Source of the DNA: Bryopsis sp. KO-2023
Taxonomy: Eukaryota > Chlorophyta > Ulvophyceae > Bryopsidales > Bryopsidaceae
Length of the DNA stretch: 64,000 nt
Direction: 5' to 3'
Assembly (NCBI GenBank): GCA_030272585.1
Contig: BSYQ01000001.1
Coordinates: 11,380,928 to 11,444,927, forward strand
The position numbers were made by a program, and so were the translations under genes. The first letter of the stretch is position 1, and each line of letters starts with the position of its first letter. Shown here in pieces: positions 25,857 to 38,300 of the stretch. Under the pieces are notes generated by a model. It had not been told where the DNA came from and searched no databases. It saw nothing but the letters and a program-made list of their open reading frames with translations.

Positions 25857-27945
25857 TGCCTCGAAAAACCGAGCCATGGGACGATCAGTTGTTACTGCAA
25901 ACGCTGCAGGGGAGCAGTGCACTGGTTGATATAGAAGATAGAGCAAAAAGAGAACGAATTCGAAAACGAGCGAAACGTTATCGCTGGCGAACTGAAACAG
26001 AGCACAAGTTGGAGTATTTGGACGCTGATCAGCGGTGGAAAGCAGTTCTTCGAACCGCGCGGCGAAGACAGACAATTCTGCGAGTACACACCCAAGGAGG
26101 ACACATGGGGATCTATAAAACAGTGAAGAAGTTAAAGAAGAATTATTGGTGGCCAAACATGGTCTCCACGGTACGAAAGCACCTGCGAGTTTGCATTGGC
26201 TGTCGAAAGACAAGGAAAGCAACAATTCGGCCAGCACCTTATCGACATCAAGTGGTGCTACAGCCTTGGGAACGTGTTGGGTTAGACTTGATCACTCTAC
26301 CCCGGGCAGAGCAAACATCCCATCGTTATGCCGTGGTTTTGATCGACTACTACTCTCGGTGGACATGTTCGGGAGCCCTCTATTCAAAGGACAGTAAGGA
26401 AGTTGCAGCTTGGATCGAGGAGGAAGTGTTTTACCGATATGGAGCACCACAAGTTTTGGTGACGGACAATGGAAAAGAATTCTTCGGTACCTTTTTGGAG
26501 GTCATGGAAAAATGGAATGTGTTGGTGAAACGTTCACGACCCCACCATCCAGAGGGAAACGGGATGGTGGAAAGGGTAAATCAGGAACTACAACGAAAAC
26601 TACGGCAAATAGGCAACGGGTATATTCCCAGGGATTGGCCGAAGAAGCTCCCGCAGGCGTTATTCGAAATAAATACGAGAAAGCACTCAGCTACATGTGT
26701 GACACCGGGAGAAGCTTTCTTCCTTCGGGATTTAACACATGAGGACACAGAGGAAGACAAAGAGATCCGATATCAAAAACAAGGCGAATGGAGAGAAAAG
26801 GATGCTTGGGAAACGGAAAGGGTTATACTCTTTCGAATGCGGAAGGAGGATCAGAGGTGGCAACAAGGAGGGATCAACGTGGCCATGCACAAACAAAGAG
26901 TAAAAACACAGGTGCGCCGGCTGATGTCTCACTCTAAACGAGCGTGGAAACCGCTTCAAGTGGGGGACATGGTGATGGTTAACCCAGAGGAAAGAGTGTT
27001 TCGAGCGAAAAGGAATGCGTATACGGAAGGGCCATGGATGGTTCAGCGCCTGCAAGGATCACTCGTTTGGGTTGGTCAAACACCTAATCATTCTTGGGTG
27101 GTGCAAAGGCAGCAATGTGACCCGGTGGAACCAGAGACGTCGAACGAGGATGATGCATCGGACGATACCGAAAAAGAGGGACCTTTCGCCGATTTTCTCG
27201 CTACCCTGCCCGGAACGAAGACTATTGATACCCCCTCTTTCCTTTTACTCTTTTTCTTGTTGCTTACGATGGACGCGCTGTGGGTTTACAACACCGACGA
27301 GGACGAACCTCAGGTCGATCCTACTGGGGATGTAGGCGATCCAGAGAGTTCAGAGTCGAGTGAATTGGAAGAAATGGATGTGGAGGCAGTTGTGGAACAG
27401 GTGGAGGTCGATCTGGAAGCCGTCGGAGGCTACGTCGAGTTGGAGGGCGATGGAGATCGTTGCTTTCGGCGGTTGCAGGACAGCACCAGTCGGCTGATCG
27501 AATACCTTCGTGATCAAGAAAACGTGATCACCACAACTGAGGAGCGCGCGCGAGTTTGGGAACGGCAAGTGGAAACACTCTCACGACAGGCGGAAACCGA
27601 TCGGAACAGACATGCCGAGTTGGAAAGGGAGGTGGCGCGCCTTCGAGCGAACGCGGATCGGGTGGCTGTCGCGCCGTTGCATGTTCTCGGACCGCAGGGG
27701 GACATTTTGGAGTGCTTGGGGACGAGGAATCCAGGGCGGTGTTTTGTCTGCACAAGGCAACCCGGGGTCAGGGCTCGGCCACATCGCTCCTCTGCGTGTC
27801 GGTTGGTTGGCACGCATCACCAGCACCAGTTCTGCTGTTTTGGCAGAAGCAGACGGGCATGCTTACGCAAGATGGTGGCATGGTCGGTTGGGATGTCGTC
27901 GGGGATTGTGCGCGGTGAAGGGTCGGCTTTGGCGGTGGCTCTTCC
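25856..27945 (+). CDS. Integrase fused to ORF3 of element C, 5' part (interrupted)
   Basis: The frame starts at the ATG of the TAATG overlap. Integrase has an HHCC finger (H78, H83, then CIGC near 112-115), Asp in GLDLITLP, Asp in VTDNGKEF and Glu in GNGMVERVNQ. No chromodomain is visible. From about residue 470 the frame runs through a short hydrophobic stretch to a Met (about 27270), an acidic segment and a coiled coil (about 550-605). Then comes a partial zinc motif: C629-x2-C632-x21-H654-x2-H657-x2-C660. The frame is cut at 27945 by an LTR element that duplicated CTTCC, and it resumes in frame at 41209. The ORF3 part is equivalent to the separate ORF3 of families B and F. Confidence 0.85.
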
Positions 27946-28141
27946 TGTAACGCGCGCCAGAAAACAAGGGGAAACCCTCGACAGGGGGACACAAGGGTCG
28001 GAAACCCAAAACACAGTTGGATATTACAACACTAACCCTTCGTGGTTTATATACACTCAGGTCAGTCATAGCTACTATGTCCCTATGACGTACTCTCACG
28101 CCTTAGACATATCACGATAAATAAAGTACCCCATCGTAACA
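27946..28141 (-). repeat. 3' LTR of the LARD-like element
   Basis: 196 bp, TGTTACGATGG...GCGCGTTACA on the minus strand. It looks the same as the right LTR by eye. Confidence 0.9.
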
Positions 28142-31100
28142 TTCGCCACCCGATTCACCGAACTAGTGTCCTCACAGGTACGAATCGTTTATATCAAAAT
28201 CAAACCAGCTAAATCGCGGTACCGGTTGAAAATAAAACCGATCGAGATCTAATTCCACCACCAACAATCCAAAATGAAATCATAACCAAACTCCGCCACC
28301 AACAATCCAAAATGAAATCATAACCAAAAAATATCCATCAATTCACTTCAATATATTTCAATGAACAAAACAACCCAAGAAACCATCCATCAACACATTA
28401 GATCACTCCGGCTGTTTCTACAAAGGCCGCTGATTGGTTGATTCCCTACGCGATTTAAACGCGCATCATGATTCCATCAACTCCCGTCCTCAGACGTCAC
28501 CCTTGCCAGCTTCTACACAAATCGTATGCAATGACGATCTCGAAGAAGGCGTTAGCTGTTCCAATGCGAGGCAACCGCACCAATGCCGAACGTCCCATAC
28601 CGTTCCATTTGCCAGGTCACTCGTTCCATTCACGACTACCGCTCAGCCGCAGGACTCCACTCGCACCGGCGGTACTCAGCCTGTAACTCTTTCCTGGATC
28701 ATTGCACCGTCCGTGATCCTCCTTTACAACCTCCAGTAGGTATAACTGTCGCCGCAGTTTGTAATGCCCAGACTGACCCATTCAGCCCTGCATATTCTGT
28801 GGTATTTACCGCTGCTATCTCGCTTCTTACATTACTCGTCAAGTCGTGCGCACCCAATAGTCTGTTTCCACCTTCAGAAATCCTTTGTTTTTTTGTTTTT
28901 TTTTCCTTCATATACAGATTTCTGCTCAACTGAAACTCCTTCAACTTCTTCTCATTACCGGTGTTCTTCGGCAATGCGTAAGTTCCAGTTCTGCGTACCG
29001 ACGATCTCCAAATAGAAAACCTTTTACGTTTCTTCATTCCTTCCAATATATCCAGTCCAGCGCCAATTCAGTTTTACCATATCATTCGATTCACAAGAAG
29101 CACTTCCACCAAGTCCAGTACCTCCAGGAAGGCACATAAATTGACTTCCGCTGTTCGAATTCCACCATTGGCCGCTAAGACTGTTGTCTTCTTCCAGAGT
29201 GACTTACAGCTGCATCTCTGTCGCAACAATAGCGCTTTCGAGGTAGAATGCAAGGCCGTATACGCTGGCCCCTACCACGCTGTACACTCGGCCAACAACA
29301 CCGAACCGAGTTTGCTGCAGATGAACAACAAGAGAATAAAACCAAAGCCAGCCCGTCGACCAACTCACGCTATCCAAATGTCTTCACTTTAGCACCCCCT
29401 TAAGACTTGCCATTGTCACAATTCTGTGCACCACACTGTCGCAATATATCCTCAGGGATCCACCCAACCAGCATCATGCGTCCACGACACATCAAGATGA
29501 TCCACTGGCTTAAGACATTTCTTTAACCGCCGCCCCAAATCCAGTTTGACGACGAAACATCAGAATATTCCCTTGGCAATTTCAACCATACTCAAATACT
29601 TGAACAAAAATGTCTTTCATATTTCCTATTGTTCCTTTTGTTTCAGTAAACCAATCCACAGTACCCCAATCACTGACTCTTTTTTTTTCTTCCAGTAAAT
29701 TTCTCGGGGATACCGTAATTTCTCGGGGATACCGTCGCCACCCCGTTCATAATCCAATGAACGGAAAAACCGAGGAACGAAACAATAAAACAAGAGGCCA
29801 CAGAATGTTCTCTTCAAAAACCCACTATAGTTGTCTTTAACAAATGCTAATGTCCTTGTGATGATTCTCGACTCCTCCAGTAGAATTCCAACACCCGTAT
29901 CCGGCATACGAACCTTCCACTGAAAGGCCGGATAACACTCAAAACCAATCTCCTAAAAGACGAATATAACATTGTTGGAAAACGCAATACTCAAAAGGTT
30001 CCAAATGTTTTTCCGCGAGGACCAAAATTCACTTCCGCAAAAATGAATCTTTCCCCTACATGACCCATTCTGTGTAGAGTAAGCACACGGGGGTTTGGCG
30101 TCCCATCTAAAACTATGCCAAATCCCACCGTTGCATGGTCTATATCTGGACATCTGACCAGTTCGCAACGCACTATCACCCAAATACTTGTCGCATGCTA
30201 GGCCGTGTACGCTAGCCCCATCCACACGAACAAGTCCACAGGCGTAGCCACGCCCACAATCAAAACACGATCGCCACCGTAATTGATTGCTAGAGACCGC
30301 CCGCTAGTCTCATCGAACACTCTAAATGAATTTTCTACCACAGAGAAAAGTTCCCTTATTAATTTCTGTACCAACAATTCTCTTAAGGCAAATACCATTG
30401 TCAGTCCATCTTATTTCAGCCCAAAAACTTGTAGGTTTCATTCCAAATGCATTCCAATCAGATCTGCCACCGTTCTGCACTGGGTTGTAGTTTCTCTTCC
30501 TGAAACTCCCGTCAGATTAGCATTGAAATGTACAAGTCACTGATCAACCAACTACCATAATTCCATTCAGCTCTCAAGATGACTGCAAATGGGGAATGTA
30601 ATCATATCAAAAGAATTCTCTCCCACGGTTCTCTCCATATTTATACACCATACGACCATTCATGTGAGATGTTTAAAAACAAGCAAATCACCAGTTCTGG
30701 CTGCTCTATATTATATATATATTTTTTTTTGAACATCTCATTTCAAATCAGAGGCTACCTGATTCATAAACTCACTCCATCATCCACCTTATGCGGTACC
30801 ACTCATGCAATGCCGATCAGTTCCATCGCATTGTAGTCTCTTTTTTTTTTTTCCCCATTATGAACACATGTATCAGCAGTGATTAAGACTCCATCAACTG
30901 CTACTGATTTTCATCATTTCCGGTGCAAAGCATTTCCTTGCTCACTCCCGCCAATAAATCCATACTTCGCCACCGAAATGGGGTGTATCATTCCATCCTT
31001 CGCCTTCCAGTGTGTGGTCCAAGTGCCAATAGAACTGTGAGATTTGCTCGCACAAAGTTCAGGGAGATTTGAACCCGCTTCCAGATCTTTAACTTTGCTG

Positions 31101-34100
31101 CTTGAGCCAGCCACACAATACATGTATAACGTCTTACCGCGGCTGCGAATCCCGCCTTACGGTCTTGGGCCCCAGCCCTCACTGCAGGACCGACTTACTC
31201 CGTCTTATTGCGCCATCCAGTAGACCTCCTCCAGCCATGGTCAGGTCTCGCCAACGAACAATAACTCCACTGCCCCATACATTCAGCCACTTGTTTGGAG
31301 GGGACACATTCGAAGTTTTCTTTGAAATAATAACCGCAATGTTCATCCGCATCCCAAAGAAAGCACATTGATGGTTGTTCACGCCACCAAGTGTTCAAGT
31401 CCTTGTCAGTTCCTCCAGAGGTTCAGTCCTATTCGACCATTGTCTTCTTTTCTCTCACTGACCTACTGGACAACTCAGCGTATCCACAAGTTCTTTCTTC
31501 CTTTGATGTGTTAATTTCTGTGGCTCCAGCCAACAGAAACTACCGTAGGTGTTTGCCTCGCCTTTTAAATCAACCACTTGTGCAGTCGGCATGCTGCATC
31601 AAGGTCCTTCGTCAATCCAATAGACAAAACTCGCCAACGATGTGCATTCTGCTCCATCGTATTAGAGGTGCAGACCGGAAGACATCTGAATTTGTCGGGA
31701 CTCACACAGGAGCCGGATCCTGTTGCCAGTCGACAATTCACCTCTGATATTCCTCCTTATATCCTCCGTAATATCTTGATATTCATCCGCTGATGCAGTC
31801 CATGTAAACACCGCGCGTACAACACAGGCTCGCGCTAAGCTTCCAGGGAGATACAACCGAATTCCATCCGGGATCTTTGCCTTTGCAGCGTATATTCGCG
31901 CCAAAGGTAGCTGCCGCGTTAAATCCAATATTGCCACACCAGAGTCCACATATATACATCCCTCCTTAAGATCTCATCCACCTCCTCTTTACTAGTTCAG
32001 GCAACTAGCATCATCTCCTCCGTGAATTCAATGGGAATGGGTACCATGAGATGCCCAACGGTTTCCAGCCGTCCACATGGCTCCATCATATTCACCACCT
32101 TAGAATTCTGCCTCAGCCAAACCACTGTAGGTTCTGACTGCCTTGACGTTGTTCACTGAGGTTCATATGATCCACCCATATTTTTCATTTGCGACACTAT
32201 AGAGAAGAGGTGCCTGCAAACTACTTCCCCACAGAACTTTCATATTGGCCAGTCAGCACTTCTAGTTTTCACTTTCAGTTCACTCTGAAATTGGCTCAAT
32301 AAAAATATCACCACCGCCAAGGGAACACAAAGCTCACTAGTATATGGCAATTCTCATTCACCACATACGTCCATACTTCTCCCGAAACACATTGCGTAGG
32401 TCAATTGATACCTCTCTCGCTTGAGACTTCTTTCAACTCCATCCAGAAACAGTATTGTAGCACATCAGTCATGCTCCAGCCCCAACATATATCTTCCATC
32501 AATATATCTTTTAATCCCTGCTTGGTCCTTTGGCATGGATATCTTCCAGATTATTCTCCCGCCACCAATTGCAGTTTTCGGCTGTCCATGAGTATAAATT
32601 CTGTGCTTTACAAGCTCCACTCAACATAGAGGCTTGTTCCCTTTCAGGTTATACTCAGCTCCTAATCTTGTCTCCACCTGAGCTGTCGGTTCACCGATAC
32701 GCGAGTGCACCGATAATATCCTTGAATGGCTGGTCCCTTCACAACTAACAATCAGCCATCACCTTTATCAATCTGTTTCTTGCGATAAGGTTCCATCTTT
32801 CCTCCACTTTTTCCATCAGTCCAAGTTCTTCAATCAGGCATCCACACTTGTATCCAATCCAACACACTCTTCTCATGTTTCCTTCTGTGGATTAGCCTGA
32901 TCACGCTTCAGCAATTTTTCTCTTTTTCACTTATCCTTCAATTGCTCTTCCAGCAGATGCAACTCCACACGTCTGTGGAACACCAATTCTGCCGGGTAAA
33001 AATTCCCTTTCTGTGATTTCACATATTTTCCACAGCCCATCTCCATTTCTTCATATATCTTGGACTGTCGACATCTTTTATACTCTTCTTGGCCTCAGAA
33101 TGTAGGTCTTCTGATCATCCATTCATGGTAACATCTCAACAAGCTGTCGGATATTGCACGATCGCTACCATTCATTGGTTGCGTCTCTGCTCGTGTGGTA
33201 ATCCACTCTTCATTGGTGTACTCCACCAAGCACAAGGTAGCTTGGGATCTTCAGTCCAAAACAGCAAAATATGTTTACCCTATTCAGCCAGCTCTCTTTA
33301 CTTCCACTGCCAATGGTTCATATTTGCTTTTTGCTGAATAGCTCCTCCATAACTCCTTTTTCACTTGCAATGTCTCCTCTTCCAACTCCAGCTCTGTAAT
33401 GAGATTCCATCCTTTAAATACTCATAATTTTCAGGCTTCTTCCATGATGTGATCATATTCCATTTCTATGAAAATAAAACAACATCTGCTGTCCATTTCT
33501 GTCCACAACTCTGAATAATACTCCAAAGATAGTTTCCAAATCCTTCAAGACTGTAAAACTCAGCATACTTTTGTTGTCCTGATCTTTGATTGAACACATT
33601 CATAAACTTCTGCCCATCAGATACCTCACATCTGAAAATATGTGCAAATCTGCCAAAGCTTAACACTCCATTCTTCCTTTTCAACAGTCACACTCAAATC
33701 GATTCATCTTGTCAGGAGATAAGATAAAATCCACTCCTTAAGCCTTCTGCCAGCCACAGCCAGCTTAAGCTTTCACTACCTCAATCTTCCACAATCAGTC
33801 TTATCCTTCTGTCAGGCAACATTCATTCTTGAATGCTACTGGACTTCCTCCAGTCTCTTCCACTGACAGCATCTTCCGATATTCCAGCCACTGCGTCCTT
33901 TCCCCTGGTACGTCCAGCCACACCCTGCGCAGCCAGTCGACCACTCCACCGACGGTTCCCTTCAGACCGACGTCGAACCACGATCCCCTATCACAGATCT
34001 CAGGGGATTCCAAATTTGGTGCTCTCCTGTATTCTCCTTCTGCTTTGGTCTTCAGAAACTCTACTATTCGCGTTTCTTTTCGCCAGCTCCTCGTCTCTCG

Positions 34101-34163
34101 ATCCAGTCCAGATCCAGTCTAGTGTTTTAACCTCTCGCCACCAGTCGCAACACACTCCTGCCT
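28142..34163 (-). other. Non-coding interior of the LARD-like element
   Basis: About 6 kb of AT-rich, pyrimidine-rich (plus strand) DNA in which the longest frames are about 120 codons and look random. A 38-bp unit containing CCACCAACAATCC is duplicated at about 28257-28330. I found no capsid, RT or integrase motif on either strand, nor any tRNA-like sequence. CCACC and TTCCA words are frequent throughout, so this may be old degenerate sequence kept for length or packaging. Confidence 0.6.
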
Positions 34164-34168
34164 TGCGC

Positions 34169-34591
34169 TGATAGTGAAGCTTGTGGGTGACGCAATAGTG
34201 GTCGGCTGTGTTGGTTGGATTCGTGATAACTTGCTGGCTAACGCAAGTATACTTGTGGGGTTTGTTGCTTTAGACAACTCTCTAGCTAGCGCGGTTGTGA
34301 ACGCTACTAGAGCACTTGGGTTGGGAAGTGATTGCGTCAGGCAAACACTTAACACACACACACACACAAACACACACACAAGCGGGAACACACCAATCCC
34401 ACGAATCCCGAGTTCTTACAAAGTAACTATGAGTGTCAAAACAACGAGTGGGCCTCTTAAGTACCCCTAAGTGTAGTACGCTGACGCATGCCCCAAACTC
34501 TGGGTCTAATCTGTCTTACTCGTGAACCCACATGCGTCAGCCACCCTCGGCTCTATCCCAAACTACCTCGTATAGCGCTAAAAGACTAACA
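34169..34591 (-). repeat. 3' LTR of the deleted family-F element
   Basis: 423 bp, TGTTAGTCTTTTAGC...TTCACTATCA on the minus strand. It contains four TGACGCA heptamers (both orientations) and a CA run. Confidence 0.9.
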
Positions 34592-34817
34592 TACGCCCCC
34601 CCCGCAAAAAGTGGGCGCCCACGCACACCAAAACACAAAGAAAACAAAAACACAAACACAAAACTCACCCACTCCCATACCCACACCCAACTGTCGTGGA
34701 CCTGTCCCAGTGTCTGGTCAACTTGCTGCAGGTGACCCCTTAGCCCGTGGGCTAAATCGTCCACACGGTCATGGACCGCATCCACATCCTCTCTTAAGGC
34801 TTCCGCATCAGCTCCCA
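34592..34817 (-). pseudogene. gag: Gag remnant and 3' end of the deleted family-F element
   Basis: From 34817 down to about 34706 the minus strand continues the family-F gag frame broken at 39386. It then joins the 3' untranslated region with its GT-rich and G-rich tracts next to the LTR. It encodes only a Gag N-terminal stub and cannot act as a capsid protein. Confidence 0.75.
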
Positions 34818-35238
34818 TGTTAGTCTTTTAGCGCTATACGAGGTAGTTTGGGATAGAGCCGAGGGTGGCTGACGCATGTGGGTTCGCGAGTAAGACAGAT
34901 TAGACCCAGAGTTTGGGGCATGCGTCAGCGTACTACACTTAGGGGTACTTAAGAGGCCCACTCGTTGTTTTGACACTCATAGTTACTTTGTAAGAACTCG
35001 GGATTCGTGGGATTGGTGTGTTCCCGCTTGTGTGTGTGTTTGTGTGTGTGTGTGTTAAGTGTTTGCCTGACGCAATCACTTCCCAACCCAAGTGCTCTAG
35101 TAGCGTTCACAACCGCGCTAGCTAGAGAGTTGTCTAAAGCAACAAACCCCACAAGTATACTTGCGTTAGCCAGCAAGTTATCACGAATCCAACCAACACA
35201 GCCGACCACTATTGCGTCACCCACAAGCTTCACTATCA
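34818..35238 (+). repeat. 5' LTR of the fusion element
   Basis: 421 bp. It is nearly the inverse copy of the adjacent LTR at 34169-34591, so the two LTRs form a large inverted repeat around a 226-bp spacer. No difference from the 3' LTR was noticed. Confidence 0.9.
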
Positions 35239-35240
35239 AT

Positions 35241-35252
35241 TGGTTTCGGAGC
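35241..35252 (+). other. Primer-binding site, fusion element
   Basis: TGGTTTCGGAGC two bases after the LTR. Confidence 0.85.
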
Positions 35253-35383
35253 GAGGCAAGAACTTTAAGTTCTTGAGATCGAAACTTGTGAACGTGGCGC
35301 AACAAACGTTTTTGTTTGTTTGTTTGGTAGAGAGAAACTCCAACCGTGGTTGTTGAGTACTCCCAAATAGTGGCTGAGAGACC

Positions 35384-38300
35384 ATGGCTGACCGTGAACA
35401 CGCATTGGCAGTGAGCGAGCCTCAAGTTGAAGAGCCAGGGATTGAACCTGAGTTCGATGAGGAATTGCCTGACGCACCCAATGTGGTGTATCAACAAATA
35501 AACGTCCAGAACATCCACAATGTCCAGCAAGCAGCTGTCGACATAGACATGGGAGCTGATGCGGAAGCCTTAAGAGAGGATGTGGATGCGGTCCATGACC
35601 GTGTGGACGATTTAGCCCACGGGCTAAGGGGTCACCTGCAGCAAGTTGACCAGACACTGGGGCAGAGGCTAGCCCATACTGAGGCCTCTGTGTCGAACCA
35701 ACTGGCTGGCGCATCAGAGGTGATCGGGCAGGCGCTGGAAACACAGCACCAGCATGCGCAACAGGTTGAGGCCACACAGCATGCGGTGGTGTCGCAACAG
35801 GAGAAGCTGGAGTCAGTAGCGGCTCAACATAGTCGATACGAGCAGAGGCTACTACGCCAAGATATCGACCATAGAAAAGAAAGAGCCGAGATCAAAGCTT
35901 CTGTGGACGCAATAACGAGGAGAATGGATGCCGCAGACATTCTAGCGGACTCTCGTTTTGCTGACCTAAAAGAAGCAACTGAAGCATCAGCACTTCAGTT
36001 AAAACAACTCTCCGAGTTATCCCTTGTTCAAGGGCGGAGAATTGAAGGCTTATTAGGAACTGTTGCGGATTCCAACGAAAAAGTCGAACGGACTCGAGAA
36101 TTGTTTCGGGAGTCCTTGCACAAACAAGGTGCTGAGGTGAAGCGTTTGCAGAGCTCAAGAGTAGCAATTCAAAAAGATTTGATTGCCTTGGAGAAAAAGG
36201 CATCCAAAACCTGGGATCAGCAGCAAGATGCAGCTGATGTGGTTGCCTTAAGATTATCTGGCCTGGAACAAAGCATGGAGGATGTGAGTGGCGGAAGTCA
36301 GAGTGCCCAAAGTGGAAGTGACGCTCGAGCAGTATCACCAGAGCGAGAAGAATCAACTTCCCCTGAGCCTGAGGACTCAGCCTTTGGGATGCCGCTGCCG
36401 AAGAAATCAGTAAAGCAGTTGGCTGCATCATGGCCGCCACTAGACCAGAGCTTCGCGGTAGGAATGGTTGGGGCAGGAACCTCAACAATACCGGCTCCTC
36501 CAGCAGTACAGGTCGAGGAGGGTGAAATTGTTGCTGCCGAAGCACCACCATGCACTGCAGTGGATAGCGCACCAGACGCTGATTTCACATTCCCTCAGTT
36601 GATACCTCCAAGTACAAGAGCTCAGCCTGGTATACGCATCTCAGAACCCGACTCTGCCGATGGATCACGTAGACCCACACGAATTAACCCAAGAGTTCTC
36701 TCCTCAGCAGAAGTGTTATATCAAATTGACCTTGAGCGTGCTAAGGCACAGGTCAGAGAAGAGAAAGGAAAAGAACCCATGCAGATCCCCACACGTACTG
36801 GAAGATTGGGACTTGGGTTAAGTGCTTTGGGAGCAAGGGTAGAAAATAATCCCTTTGCTGCACTTGGTTCATATGAGTCTACTGGTGGACCCAGTCGAGT
36901 TCCGCGTATGCGTGGAAACTTTGGAGACCCTGGTGATGACGACCCAGATGATGATGGCGGTGATGATTACCGCGACAGACGAAACCGCCCACCTTCCCGC
37001 ATTCCAGGTGCGCCTGATGGCGGAGGAGGTGGTGGCGGCGGTGGAGATGGTGGAGGCGGTGGACCTCCCGGTGGACCTCCTGATGGAGGTGGAGGTGGAG
37101 GTGGCGCTGGACCGGCAGGCCCAGGACCTCCTAGGCAAGGACAGTGGTTGCCTAGCACCGTCAAGTTGCAAATGCCTCGCGCATTTAACGGAAGTGGAGA
37201 ACCAAAAGCCCGAGCCATGAAGCTGAAGAAGCAGCGGTTCCAATCTCACATGATGGCTAACCATCGTGAGAACGACCTCCGTAAACAAGCTCTCGGGGGA
37301 ATGGTGGATCGATTTACCGCGGTAGAGGAAACGCTGCAGCGAGCTGTAGCAACCGCGTGGAGTGCAGCAGCCAACAACCTTAAGAAGGAATTGGCAGAAC
37401 AAGAGCTGCAGATCGATTTGCAGGGAGAGACCCTCAGAGACGGCTCTGAAAAACTTCAAGTGCAGAGCGAAACAACGGACAAGATGCTGCGTTTGAACCC
37501 GGCGGTACCAGCACCACGGGTACGCGAAGAACTGGATCGCCAAGTCCAAGTTCTGTTGTCAAACGCAACACTTGATCTGGAACCGTCCAAGGACGATGAT
37601 GCGGGAGGCTCAAGCAAGGGCAAGGGGAAAGGGAAAAACAAACGCCCAAGCTCGCCGTGTAGGGATGAAGATCCACACGGAAAGAGAAGGCGAGAGGACG
37701 GTGACGATGAAGGTGGTGAGCCACCGAGGGATCGTATGCCTGGAGATGCAGCAAGAGCCAACTTGTTACTCAAGTTAAAGGCTGCCGCATTAAAGACTCC
37801 AGCACCCTCACAACCAGCACCAACAGTTCAGACTCCCGGAGATGAGGCTACCGCAATAGCACCGGGGGAGGACTTATTCGACATGAGAGAGGAGGAGCTT
37901 TTGGACTTGGATTTTAACGAAGAAATTGACTTCGGCAGTCCACCTCCTAGGCTCGAAGGTCCTAGTTCTGAACTGGAGGACGGGGAAATCAGGAATGATG
38001 AAGGGCCAAGCCAGGTGACAGAGGTTCAGCGTGCGGTCCATCCACCGTTGGAGTTAGCTCCAACAGAAGCAGCACTTCGGGCTTTCCGAGAAAAGGTTAA
38101 GCTCAGGAGATTAAGGGCGGCTGCTCAGGACAAAGTGGATGCTGCACCCAGCGAAGTGAACCTGTCACGGGAGGATATCGAGGAGGCTTGCAACCCCATC
38201 ACTGCGTCAGAGAAATGGCCGAAGGTCCAATATACTAACCCCAGGGACCGAGCCTTGCAAAATTACCGCGGCAACCGGCACTTTCACGAGTTGCCCATGT

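Noticed and set aside
27240..27270. Hydrophobic stretch in the integrase-ORF3 frame of element C as a membrane segment or signal peptide
   Set aside because: It is only about 12 residues long, encoded by a pyrimidine-rich run just before a Met that may be the original ORF3 start; too short to span a membrane.
28434..29140. Frames of 70-116 codons in the LARD-like interior as host genes
   Set aside because: Overlapping frames of similar length on both strands, no motif and no sustained coding composition.
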